The notes beneath the pieces are model-generated. The model searched no databases. It was not told the origin of the DNA and saw only the letters and a program-made list of their open reading frames with translations. 12,221 nucleotides of DNA, taken from positions 1 to 12,221 of the forward strand of contig CAZPMO010000153.1 of NCBI GenBank assembly GCA_964587515.1. Reading direction: 5' to 3'. Every line of letters starts with the position of its first letter. Within the stretch, counting starts at the first letter, position 1. Below, one piece after another: positions 1 through 6,765 of the stretch. The DNA comes from CAZPMO01 sp964587515 (lineage in GTDB: Bacteria; Pseudomonadota; Alphaproteobacteria; MPNO01). The position numbers and the translations under genes are program-made.

Positions 1-141
1 AACTACTTCAGGCACGCCGGATATGCGTAAAACTAAACGGGCGAGGCTCTAGCGCACATCAGGGGTGTTTCCGAACGAATTTGCGAGGACCATCTTGCTG
101 GAATCCTCTCGAACTCGGCCGCCCTCAGTTTCGGAACCAGC

Positions 142-456
142 ATGACGGCGACGATCCTGTCGGGAGTTTCCGCCGCGCTGGGCGGCGCGGCCGCGAAGAC
201 CGCGCTTTCGACAGCGTCGGCGCTTACAAATTCGGCAGGCGCTGAAATCAAGGCCGAGTTCTATCAAAATTTGCTGGCCGGGGCGATCGTGAGAAAAATT
301 CGCGAGGTCCGGGAAGTGGCCGCCGTCGATATGGCGAACAGGGCGAAGCAGAGTTCATCGGATTACACTGTGTCTGCGGCGCTCGCTGATGTTCAGGGCT
401 ACCATGCCAAATGTTCATTCTATATTGGGCTGGTGGCGCTATGCGGCGGATGCTGA
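142..456 (+). CDS. Hypothetical protein, probably truncated at the 5' end and disrupted at the 3' end
   Basis: A 104-residue frame that I do not recognise as a named family. The first half is rich in Ala, Ser, Thr and Gly. The second half is a polar amphipathic helix (about residues 35-75) followed by a YHAKCS motif near residue 88. This layout (small-residue stretch, basic helix, then a Tyr-His-x-x-Cys-Ser patch) resembles uncharacterised proteobacterial proteins I recall only vaguely. The same frame reads as plausible protein from base 37, directly after stops at 28-36, but no usual start codon lies between 37 and 142, so the true 5' end may be lost. The last residues (CGGC) come from bases that in the next frame belong to a receiver-domain remnant, so the natural 3' end also seems missing. 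It may be a pseudogene. Confidence 0.4.
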   Translation: MTATILSGVSAALGGAAAKTALSTASALTNSAGAEIKAEFYQNLLAGAIVRKIREVREVAAVDMANRAKQSSSDYTVSAALADVQGYHAKCSFYIGLVALCGGC

Positions 457-573
457 GCCGTATGCTCGCCGGTGAAGGTTGGAGCGTCAGCGAGGCGGAG
501 AACGGCCGCGACGGTCTCGATCGCATCGCCGAAGCGCGCCCCGATCTCATCATGCTCGATCTCGTGATGCCCG
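438..573 (+). pseudogene. Remnant of a response-regulator receiver domain
   Basis: Within the frame spanning 411-635, about 45 residues match the middle of a CheY-like receiver: RRMLSRML (helix 1), a GW-x-VSEAENG strand and turn, DGLDRIAEARPDLI (helix 2), and LDLVMP around the phospho-acceptor Asp, encoded near 558-560. The N-terminal acidic pair and everything after the MP motif (the Thr/Ser and Lys switch residues) are absent. Upstream, the frame runs into sequence that reads as a different protein in another frame. After base 573 it becomes Arg-rich non-domain sequence. It cannot fold as a working receiver, so I call it a gene fragment left by deletion or recombination, probably from a hybrid histidine kinase or response regulator. 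The motif match is seen directly; the history is inferred. Confidence 0.6.
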
Positions 574-631
574 ATGCACCGCATCGCGCTACGCGCCGCG
601 CCTGCCCGAGAAGCCGATTTGCCTCCATCAA

Positions 632-665
632 ATGATCCTATTTGGCTGGATCATGCTCTAAATAG
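632..665. repeat. Small imperfect palindrome 3' of the TRAP operon
   Basis: A 7-bp perfect stem, atgatcc (632-638) and ggatcat (648-654), encloses a 9-base loop. An alternative pairing joins ctattt (638-643) with aaatag (660-665). On the minus strand it lies about 25 bases past the stop of the large TRAP permease and is followed by only two or three T residues, so it would be a weak terminator. The AGAGCATGATCC string on the minus strand resembles a short dispersed motif I recall from Rhizobiales genomes; that recollection is unverified. The rest of 574-690 shows nothing I can call a gene. Confidence 0.35.
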
Positions 666-690
666 GGCCGTGCGGCAGCAGCGTAATTCC

Positions 691-3351
691 TCAGAAACTC
701 AGCGAAATATCGCGGTGCACCGACAGACAACTCGCCACGATCGGGGCCTGTTCGCTCGACAACCGGTCCTGCATGCGTAATCCGATGGTATCGCGGATCC
801 CGGATTCGTATGCCGCCAGGCCGGGGCCGACGGTCTTGGCCGCGCGCTGACGCCAGGCAATTTCGCCTTTGAGGCGCCGAATGCCGTCGGCGAAATCGCG
901 CGTGGCCTTATCGAGGTTGGGTTTGCGCCGGGTCAATGCGCGGCGCGCCCGCGAGACCCGCGACTTAATGGGACTGGCGCCGGCGATGCCGCCGAACCAC
1001 TTCTCGGCCTTGCGCAACTCGGCGATCGCCGTCTCGATCGGCTGGCCGGTGATTACCGTCTCAAGCGCGACGAGCCGTGGCTGAAGCGCTGCCAGCGCAT
1101 CGGCGGATCGGATCAATTTGCGGATCTCGATGACCGCCTCGTAGGCGTCATCGACATTGCGTCGATAGGCGCGCCGCGCGCGAATTTCCGCTTTGGCCAA
1201 CGAGGTGTATCGCTTGTGCGTGTCTTTCCAGTCGTCGGGAATTCGGGTTTCCATCGCGGCCTTTTGCGCCTTGAGCATTTTTATTTCAGACGCAAGCTCG
1301 GCGAGATCGCCGGCCGCGCCGTTGTCGCGCGCAAGGTGCCGGTGACTTGTCTCCGCGTTCTTGCGGCCGAGATCGAGCTTGTGGATCCTGGCCTGGATTG
1401 TGCGAACTTCTCGATGGAGCGGACGATAGCCTGGTTCGAGCGCCACCCGCGCGGCTTCGGCGCGACGCACCTCGGCGACCAGCTCGAACGTTTTCGCGCC
1501 GGCGGCGAAGGCTTCTTCCATTGCGCGACGGCGGCGGTCCGGCAGGCCGCTCAGGTCAAGCTTCTGCGCCGTGGCGATGACGCTCCGCAGCCCGTCCCCG
1601 CGGCGGTCATATTCCTTGAACAGATAATCCTCGACGCAATATTGCAGCCGGGGGTTCCGTGGTGGCGGCGCGGTCTCCGATGTCAGATGGACCCGGTTGG
1701 GCAGATAGTTCACCAGGGACGGGTAGGCGCCGACGATAGCCAGCCCGCCGAGCTGTAACAGGATGAAGGGCACCACGCCGAGATACATCTGAATGGTCTT
1801 CATTTCGGGAGGCGCGACGCCTCGCAGGTAGAACAGCGCGAAACCGAAAGGCGGCGTGAGGAATGAGGTCTGCATGTTAACGCCAATCATCACACCCAAC
1901 CACACGGCGGTGACGTTGGCGGTGCTGTCGGCCAACAGGATCGGCGCGATGATCGGCACGACGACGACCGCGATCTCGATAAAGTCGAGGAAGAAGCCGA
2001 GCAGGAAGATCACCGCCATGACCACCAGGAACTTCGTGATGAAGCCGCCGGGCAGTCCGGTCAGGAATTCGCGCACCAGATGCTCGCCGCCGAAGGCGCG
2101 GAAGGCCGCGGTCAGCATCGCCGCGCCCAACAGGATAATGAACACCAGAGACGACGTTTTCGCCGTCTCGATCATAACGCCGCGCAACGTGTCGTCGATC
2201 CGGTAGGCGCGCCAGCCGCTCCACAGTATCGCCGTCAGGAGCGCCACCACCGCGACCCCGGCGGCCGCCACCGCCAGCCAGTCGGCCGTGGTTTTGGTAT
2301 TCTTGATGTTGATGTCGACGGCGCTCAGCGGAACGATGATCGCGACGATCGCGATAATGGCGAGCACCGCCGGCGTATAAGCGCCCCGCCGGCCCTCCGT
2401 CAGCCGGTAGCCGGCCATGATCATCGCGCCGATCGCGCCGATCGCGCCGGCCTGGTTGACGGTCGCGATACCCATGATGATCGAGCCGAGCACCGCGAAG
2501 ATCAGCGCCAGCGGCGGCACCAGCGCCAGGAAAACGCGCGTCGCGAAAGTAAAATCGTACTTTCCTTCGAACGGCACGGGCGGCGCGGCGCGCGGCCGGA
2601 ACAGCGCGAGAATCAGGATATAGAGCATATAGAGCCCCACCAGCACCAATCCGGGCAGCAATGCGCCCAGGAACATGTCGCCGGCGCTGGTCGAGGTGAG
2701 ACCGAATTCCGAGGGCATGGAGAACTGCCCGGTGGCCTGTTTGTATTCCGCGAGACGTATCGTGCTGGCCTGATCCGTGGCGTTGGAAAGCTGATCCGCG
2801 AGGATAATCAGGACGATCGAGGGCGGAATGATCTGGCCCAGCGTACCCGATGCGGCGATGGTGCCGGTGGCCAGCGATTTCGAGTAGTTGTTGCGCAGCA
2901 TGACCGGCAGTGAAATCAGCCCCATGGCGATCACCGTGGCGCCGACGATGCCGGTGGTCGCGGCCAGCAAGGCGCCGACGAACACCACCGCCATGCCAAG
3001 CCCGCCCGGCACCGGCCCGAAGAGCTGCGCCATGGTCACCAGCAAATCCTCGGCGACCTTCGACCGCTCCAGCATGATGCCCATGAACACGAAGAGCGGG
3101 ATGGCGATCAGCGTATCGCGTTCGACTTCCCAATAGATGCCGCGAAAGTTGGTGACGCCCGCATTGAGCCATTGGACCGGGCCGCCCTGCACGAAATAGG
3201 CATCGGCGTTGCCCGCGAACAGGTAACCGCAGAGCGCTGCGAGCGCGACGGTCAGGATCGCCGATCCCGGCAGGGCAAAGGCCACCGGATAGCCCGACGC
3301 GAGCGCGACCACCATCGTCAGGATCAGGATTATCAGGAATACGATTTCCAT
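691..3351 (-). CDS. TRAP transporter large permease (DctM/TakM type) with a long C-terminal extension
   Basis: An 886-residue protein. Residues 1-549 form the membrane subunit of a tripartite ATP-independent periplasmic transporter, the part that moves substrate using an ion gradient. Family signs include the N-terminal SGYPVAFAL stretch, GIVGATVIAMG near 134-144, SGTLGQIIPPS near 168-178, the second-repeat signature in LDFIEIAVVVVP near 455-466, and TSFLTPPFGFALF near 495-507. Two extra hydrophobic segments (about 326-345 and 359-377) make the membrane part longer than the usual 425-440 residues. From about 555 to the end there is a soluble, Arg/Lys-rich, mostly helical tail with likely coiled-coil stretches and no domain I recognise. 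The ATG is the only in-frame start after a TGA, 26 bases past the stop of the small permease, with GGAA as a modest ribosome site. It is the third gene of the operon and pairs with the two genes upstream. Substrate is inferred from the binding protein. Confidence 0.93.
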   Translation of the reverse strand: MEIVFLIILILTMVVALASGYPVAFALPGSAILTVALAALCGYLFAGNADAYFVQGGPVQWLNAGVTNFRGIYWEVERDTLIAIPLFVFMGIMLERSKVAEDLLVTMAQLFGPVPGGLGMAVVFVGALLAATTGIVGATVIAMGLISLPVMLRNNYSKSLATGTIAASGTLGQIIPPSIVLIILADQLSNATDQASTIRLAEYKQATGQFSMPSEFGLTSTSAGDMFLGALLPGLVLVGLYMLYILILALFRPRAAPPVPFEGKYDFTFATRVFLALVPPLALIFAVLGSIIMGIATVNQAGAIGAIGAMIMAGYRLTEGRRGAYTPAVLAIIAIVAIIVPLSAVDINIKNTKTTADWLAVAAAGVAVVALLTAILWSGWRAYRIDDTLRGVMIETAKTSSLVFIILLGAAMLTAAFRAFGGEHLVREFLTGLPGGFITKFLVVMAVIFLLGFFLDFIEIAVVVVPIIAPILLADSTANVTAVWLGVMIGVNMQTSFLTPPFGFALFYLRGVAPPEMKTIQMYLGVVPFILLQLGGLAIVGAYPSLVNYLPNRVHLTSETAPPPRNPRLQYCVEDYLFKEYDRRGDGLRSVIATAQKLDLSGLPDRRRRAMEEAFAAGAKTFELVAEVRRAEAARVALEPGYRPLHREVRTIQARIHKLDLGRKNAETSHRHLARDNGAAGDLAELASEIKMLKAQKAAMETRIPDDWKDTHKRYTSLAKAEIRARRAYRRNVDDAYEAVIEIRKLIRSADALAALQPRLVALETVITGQPIETAIAELRKAEKWFGGIAGASPIKSRVSRARRALTRRKPNLDKATRDFADGIRRLKGEIAWRQRAAKTVGPGLAAYESGIRDTIGLRMQDRLSSEQAPIVASCLSVHRDISLSF

Positions 3352-3377
3352 GAACGCGTTCCGGGCCGATCAGGCTC

Positions 3378-4415
3378 CTATATCATTTCTTCGTGTTCGT
3401 GCGGCGCCGGTGGCGCGGCCTCTCGCATCAGGACGGCGGTGCTGCTCAGGAACTGGCTTACGAATTGCACCAGCATCGACAGCGCATAGACCAACAGGAA
3501 ACCGGCCATCAGGTATTTCACATACATGCCGTAGCCGCTCTGCGTGACCTCGTAACTCAGCAGTGGCGCATTGATCAGATTCGACTTGTCCCACATGCCG
3601 AGCATCATCACCACCCAGCACAACGGGACGCCCAACAATACCGAACCCAGCGCGTTGGACCATGCCTTGCCGCGCTCGCTGAAGCCCGTATAGAGGATAT
3701 CGACCCGCACATGCCCTTCCTCCAACAGCGTATAGGCGCTGGCGAACAGGAACAGCGCGGCATACCAGAAGCGGACCAGATCGCCCATGAAGGCCTGCTC
3801 ATACGAAAAAATGAAGCGCGCGATCACGATCTGGAATTCCGCCATCACGATCAGCAGGGCGAGCCAGATGAAGCCGATCGATCGTGAAAAATAAGCGATC
3901 ACCAGCGAAACGCCGATGAGCGGATAGTGGACCCAGTTGCCCCTGAAACTCGACCGCCCCAACTGTTTCGCGAGCTCCTCGCCGACCACCGGAACCAGGA
4001 TGCCCTCCACGCGAAGGAAGGAGATCACCATATCCGCGAGCCCGACCAGCAGGACCGCCCAGAACGCCGCCCGTGCGATATAGGCAGCCAGTGCGGACAG
4101 GCTTTGCGCTTCGTGATCGAGCGTGCGGCCCGTGGTTCGCGCCACAAAGACGATCACCGCCGCGACCGCGCCGAGGTAGAAGACGAGTTGGATCCATCCG
4201 AGGGCGAGCGCTTCGCCAACCAGCGGACGGCGCGGCGCTTCCATGCCGAACAGATCGTAATGGCCCAAAAATACGTTGAGGCCGGGCCAGCCCCGCCAGA
4301 AGATGAGATAGTTATTGACCGGGTATACGAGCGCGATGATCACAACGGACAGCGCGAGGACACGGATCGCAGTGTCCGCTACGCTGTGTGTCTCCGGGCG
4401 TGCCGGTACCGTCAT
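3378..4415 (-). CDS. TRAP transporter small permease (DctQ type), enlarged
   Basis: A 345-residue membrane protein with about seven hydrophobic segments (near 17-35, 72-92, 112-133, 165-198, 215-231, 254-275 and 300-322). The DctQ hallmark EGHVRVDI at 233-240 and the following helices lie in the C-terminal half. The N-terminal ~150 residues are additional to the common 160-200 residue family form. It partners the large permease in the inner membrane and docks the binding protein. The only in-frame ATG near a sensible start has no Shine-Dalgarno directly upstream. Instead, a 12-codon leader frame with a strong GGGAGG ends in TGA overlapping this ATG, which suggests translation by coupling. The gene is separated from the binding-protein gene by 111 bp that contain a stable hairpin. 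Confidence 0.88.
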   Translation of the reverse strand: MTVPARPETHSVADTAIRVLALSVVIIALVYPVNNYLIFWRGWPGLNVFLGHYDLFGMEAPRRPLVGEALALGWIQLVFYLGAVAAVIVFVARTTGRTLDHEAQSLSALAAYIARAAFWAVLLVGLADMVISFLRVEGILVPVVGEELAKQLGRSSFRGNWVHYPLIGVSLVIAYFSRSIGFIWLALLIVMAEFQIVIARFIFSYEQAFMGDLVRFWYAALFLFASAYTLLEEGHVRVDILYTGFSERGKAWSNALGSVLLGVPLCWVVMMLGMWDKSNLINAPLLSYEVTQSGYGMYVKYLMAGFLLVYALSMLVQFVSQFLSSTAVLMREAAPPAPHEHEEMI

Positions 4416-4450
4416 CGGCGCGTGAGGATCGGGAGCGCTCGTGCGTACAC
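4412..4450 (-). CDS. Putative 12-codon leader peptide overlapping the small-permease start
   Basis: On the minus strand GGGAGG (plus 4461-4466) lies 10 bases before a GTG (4448-4450). That GTG opens MYARALPILTRR and terminates at TGA (4412-4414), which overlaps the small permease ATG (4413-4415) as ATGA. The permease start has no ribosome site of its own and GGGAGG is 45 bases away from it, too far for direct initiation. The leader could deliver ribosomes by stop-start coupling. This rests on position alone; the peptide need not have any function, and a leaderless-like or structure-assisted start is the alternative. Confidence 0.35.
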   Translation of the reverse strand: MYARALPILTRR

Positions 4451-4476
4451 GCCGGCCTATCCTCCCTTTTCATACA

Positions 4477-4504
4477 GGAAGCGGAGCCCGAGGGCTCCGC
4501 TTCC
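4477..4504. repeat. Perfect 13-bp hairpin between binding-protein and permease genes
   Basis: ggaagcggagccc (4477-4489) and its exact reverse complement (4492-4504) enclose a two-base centre, so the real loop is probably four bases. It lies 22 bases past the stop of the binding-protein gene on the minus strand. No T-run follows, so it is unlikely to be a complete intrinsic terminator. It fits an intercistronic stem that protects the upstream message and lowers permease output, a common arrangement where the periplasmic protein is needed in excess. That role is inferred. Confidence 0.7.
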
Positions 4505-4526
4505 ATTAAACGCGAACGTTCCCGAC

Positions 4527-5672
4527 TTAGACGCCGAGCACACGGTTGCGCTGGGCGACATAGGCCTGATCCGAGATTTTCGACCAGGCGCCGAGGTTCT
4601 TGCGGGCTGCAAGGAAGCTCGCATGAATCCGCTTCGCCAGATCGCTATGGGCGCGTGCGGTCTCAAACACTTCGTTGGCGGCTTCACCGAAGCTGTCATA
4701 GACGTCGTCGTTGAACTTGCGCAGCTTCACGCCGTGATCGTTTAGCAGGCGCGCCAGCGCCGCGCCGTTCTTGGCGTTGTACTCGGCCATCATTACGTCG
4801 TTTTCCATTGCGGCGGCGGCTTCGATCAGCGTCTGATCGGATTTGCTGAGCTTGCCCCACCATGAGGCGTTCATGCCAAGCGCCAGCATGGAGCCGGGCT
4901 CGTGCATGCCGGGATAATAGTAATATTTCGCGGCTTCGTAGAACTTCATGAAGCTGTCGTTCCACGGCCCGACCCATTCGGTCGCGTCGATCGCGCCGGA
5001 GACAAGGTTTTCGTATATTTGTCCGCCCGGAAGAGAAACCGGGGAAGCGCCCAGCTTGGCCATGACGTCGCCGCCCAGGCCCGGGATACGCATCTTCAGG
5101 CCCTTGAGATCGTCGGTCGAATTGATCTCCTTTCTGAACCAGCCGCCCATCTGGACGCCGGTGTTGCCCGCCAAAATGCATTTAAGACCGAACTTGCCGG
5201 CCAGTTCGTCCCACAATTGCTGTCCACCGCCGAAGCGGATCCAGGCGTTCATCTCGGTATAGGTCAGACCGAACGGAACAGAAGTGAAATAGGCCCAGCC
5301 CGGGTGCTTGCCTTTCCAATAATAATCGGCGGCGTGATATGCCTGGGCGTTGCCCGAAGCGACTTCGTCGAAGGAATCGAATGCGCCGACACGTTCCTTG
5401 GCGGCGAAGTACTGCACATTGATGCGCCCGTCCGACATGTCGGAAATGCGCTTTGCAATACGCTGCGCGCCGGTGCCGAGACCGGGAAAATCGCGTGGCC
5501 AGGTGGCGACCATCACCATGTTTATCTTTCCCTGCGACAACGCCGGCGTGGGAAAGTTGGATGCGGCGGCGGCCGCGCCGGCCGCGGCGACGGCGCCGGC
5601 TCCGGTCAGGAATGAACGACGCTCGATCTTTTTGGATTTGGCCGTACTGGCCTTCTTCGCTTTGGTTGCCAT
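4527..5672 (-). CDS. TRAP transporter solute-binding protein, Tat-exported (DctP/TakP-like; 2-oxo acid or monocarboxylate)
   Basis: A 381-residue periplasmic binding protein that captures substrate for the TRAP permease encoded next. It has a twin-arginine signal, ERRSFLTGAG at 17-26, then an Ala-rich hydrophobic stretch and a likely cleavage site near residue 47. The mature part has the DctP fold landmarks: FDEVASGNAQAYHAADYYW near 101-119, GLKMRIPGLGG near 191-201 with the conserved ligand Arg (R195), and DATEWVGPWND near 229-239, typical of the TakP/lactate-binding branch that binds 2-oxo acids or lactate. Length is normal for that branch. The ATG follows a good GGGGGA about eight bases upstream. 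It is the first gene of the operon. A thiamine- or sugar-type ligand is unlikely, but the exact carboxylate cannot be read from sequence. Confidence 0.92.
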   Translation of the reverse strand: MATKAKKASTAKSKKIERRSFLTGAGAVAAAGAAAAASNFPTPALSQGKINMVMVATWPRDFPGLGTGAQRIAKRISDMSDGRINVQYFAAKERVGAFDSFDEVASGNAQAYHAADYYWKGKHPGWAYFTSVPFGLTYTEMNAWIRFGGGQQLWDELAGKFGLKCILAGNTGVQMGGWFRKEINSTDDLKGLKMRIPGLGGDVMAKLGASPVSLPGGQIYENLVSGAIDATEWVGPWNDSFMKFYEAAKYYYYPGMHEPGSMLALGMNASWWGKLSKSDQTLIEAAAAMENDVMMAEYNAKNGAALARLLNDHGVKLRKFNDDVYDSFGEAANEVFETARAHSDLAKRIHASFLAARKNLGAWSKISDQAYVAQRNRVLGV

Positions 5673-5734
5673 GAAGTGATCCCCCTGATGGCTGCGTTGG
5701 CCCCGAGCGAAGAGAATTCCCCGACCAGAAGCCT

Positions 5735-5764
5735 GTTATGATCTTTTTTCAGGGTATTTTACAA
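5735..5764 (-). promoter_or_regulatory. Possible promoter of the TRAP operon
   Basis: On the minus strand, TTGTAA (plus 5759-5764) is separated by 18 bases from CATAAC (plus 5735-5740), each four of six to the sigma-70 consensus. It lies about 63 bases before the binding-protein ATG, in the only AT-rich part of the gap. The match is weak and a different start point is quite possible. Confidence 0.25.
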
Positions 5765-5784
5765 GTCGGTTGACGGACGCGCAA

Positions 5785-5856
5785 CCGGCTAACACTTATA
5801 CCAACCTGCAATGAAATAGGTCGATATCATTGCAGGTTGGTATAAGTGTTAGCCGG
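5785..5856. repeat. Perfect 30-bp inverted repeat with a 12-base loop, overlapping the bpt stop codon
   Basis: The left arm (5785-5814) begins ccggctaacacttatacc and the right arm (5827-5856) is its exact reverse complement. The loop is aataggtcgata. The arm contains the bpt TAA (5849-5851), so the last coding bases lie in the repeat. I saw no second copy in the window and no clear target-site duplication. It could be a REP/MITE-type palindrome or a bidirectional terminator-like stem; no T-run follows on the minus strand. A perfect 30-bp stem is far longer than a normal terminator, which favours a mobile or dispersed element. Confidence 0.85.
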
Positions 5857-6571
5857 CGAAAGGCGCCCAGCCTTCCGGGCCCAGGCTTTCCAGAGGCCGG
5901 AACCGCGACTTGTAGGCCATCTTGCCGCTTTCACCGATCCAGTACCCGAGATACACGTAAGGCAGTCCGATCTCGGTGGCGCGTTCGAGCAGCCACAGAA
6001 CCATGAAGGTGCCAAGGCTGCGCTGCGGCTGGTTGGGATCGAAAATGCTGTAGACCGCCGACAGTGAATCTTCCATCTGGTCGACCAGCATGGCGCCAAT
6101 CAGATCTCCATCACCGTCCCGGAATTCGACGATGCGCGTCTCGACCGGGGTCTCCTCGACCATCATCCGATAATCGGCGAAAGTCATGGTCGCCATTTCG
6201 CCGCCGCCGTGGCGCGACTGCTGGTAGCGCGAGAACAGGCGGAACTGCTCCACCGTGGCCAGCGCGCCGATATCGTCGGCGACCAGATCGTCATTGGCAC
6301 GCCACGTGCGCTTGAAGGATTTGGTCCATTCGAAATTCGCGGCATCGATGCGGACCGGCACGCAGGCGCGGCAGCCGGGGCATGCCGGTCGGTATGCAAG
6401 GCCGTGACTGCGGCGAAAGCCGGCGCGCGACAGACGCTCATAAAGGTCGGCCGCCATCGGTCCGGACAGATCGGTGACCACCTTGCGCTCCACCCGGCCC
6501 GGGATATACGGGCAAGGCAGCATCCGGGTGCCGAAAAAGAACCGGTCGGGCCTGTTGAGCGTCTGGTTCAT
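5849..6571 (-). CDS. bpt: Aspartate/glutamate leucyltransferase (bacterial arginyltransferase homologue)
   Basis: A 240-residue aminoacyl-tRNA-protein transferase of the Bpt/ATE family. It moves Leu from Leu-tRNA to proteins with N-terminal Asp or Glu, which marks them for ClpS/ClpAP degradation in the bacterial N-end rule pathway; it is cytosolic. Visible marks are the N-terminal Cys region PCPYIPGR (C20), CPGCRACVPVR (C64, C67, C70), FKRTWRAN near 86-93, the GNAT-like core with SIFDPN near 175-180, and YVYLGYWI near 205-212. Length and order match the family closely. The ATG gives a family-standard N terminus (RFFFGTRMLPCPY). The stop codon falls inside a 30-bp inverted repeat, so the final residues may have been altered by its arrival. 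It lies downstream of motB in the same direction, but a separate promoter is likely. Confidence 0.95.
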   Translation of the reverse strand: MNQTLNRPDRFFFGTRMLPCPYIPGRVERKVVTDLSGPMAADLYERLSRAGFRRSHGLAYRPACPGCRACVPVRIDAANFEWTKSFKRTWRANDDLVADDIGALATVEQFRLFSRYQQSRHGGGEMATMTFADYRMMVEETPVETRIVEFRDGDGDLIGAMLVDQMEDSLSAVYSIFDPNQPQRSLGTFMVLWLLERATEIGLPYVYLGYWIGESGKMAYKSRFRPLESLGPEGWAPFAG

Positions 6572-6639
6572 CCGCGTCCATACGAAAGTGCGTGCGCAAG
6601 TCCGGACCGCCCGGACGAACGTTCTTATTGTTAAGGTTA

Positions 6640-6668
6640 ATTATATGATTTTCGACCGGCGCAAGAAA
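6640..6668 (-). promoter_or_regulatory. Candidate promoter of bpt
   Basis: The minus strand carries an exact TATAAT (plus 6640-6645) with TTTCTT (plus 6663-6668) 17 bases upstream. The start of transcription would fall near 6633, about 60 bases before the bpt ATG. The -10 box is perfect and lies in an AT-rich island, but the -35 is poor. Confidence 0.4.
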
Positions 6669-6692
6669 GCTTTTGCTGCGGCGACACAGGGA

Positions 6693-6717
6693 GATTCCCG
6701 GCGGAATCCGCCGAATC
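6693..6717. terminator. Bulged hairpin after motB, possible transcription stop
   Basis: gattc and ggcgg pair with ccgcc and gaatc around an aat loop, giving ten base pairs interrupted by two unpaired C residues. It lies about 50 bases past the motB stop on the minus strand. There is no T-run after it, so it may act only with Rho or simply as a 3' stabilising stem. Confidence 0.35.
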
Positions 6718-6765
6718 AGGCTATGAATGCGGAAATCGCGGATGCAGAAGCGCCCGCGCGGTTGG

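Noticed and set aside
2080..2913. A 277-codon plus-strand open frame opposite the TRAP permease
   Set aside because: Composition is Arg/Asp/Gln/His repeats typical of antisense GC-rich coding DNA; no domain or ribosome site.
1877..3172. A 431-codon minus-strand open frame, very rich in Arg, Gly, His and Asp
   Set aside because: It is the shifted shadow of the TRAP large permease, whose own frame has clear membrane segments and family motifs.
3927..4745. A 272-codon plus-strand open frame across the small permease and binding-protein genes
   Set aside because: It crosses two well-supported minus-strand genes and their hairpin-bearing gap, and has no recognisable protein features.
5673..5784. 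Search for a small gene or riboswitch upstream of the TRAP binding protein
   Set aside because: No open frame with a ribosome site and no conserved aptamer pattern that I recognise.
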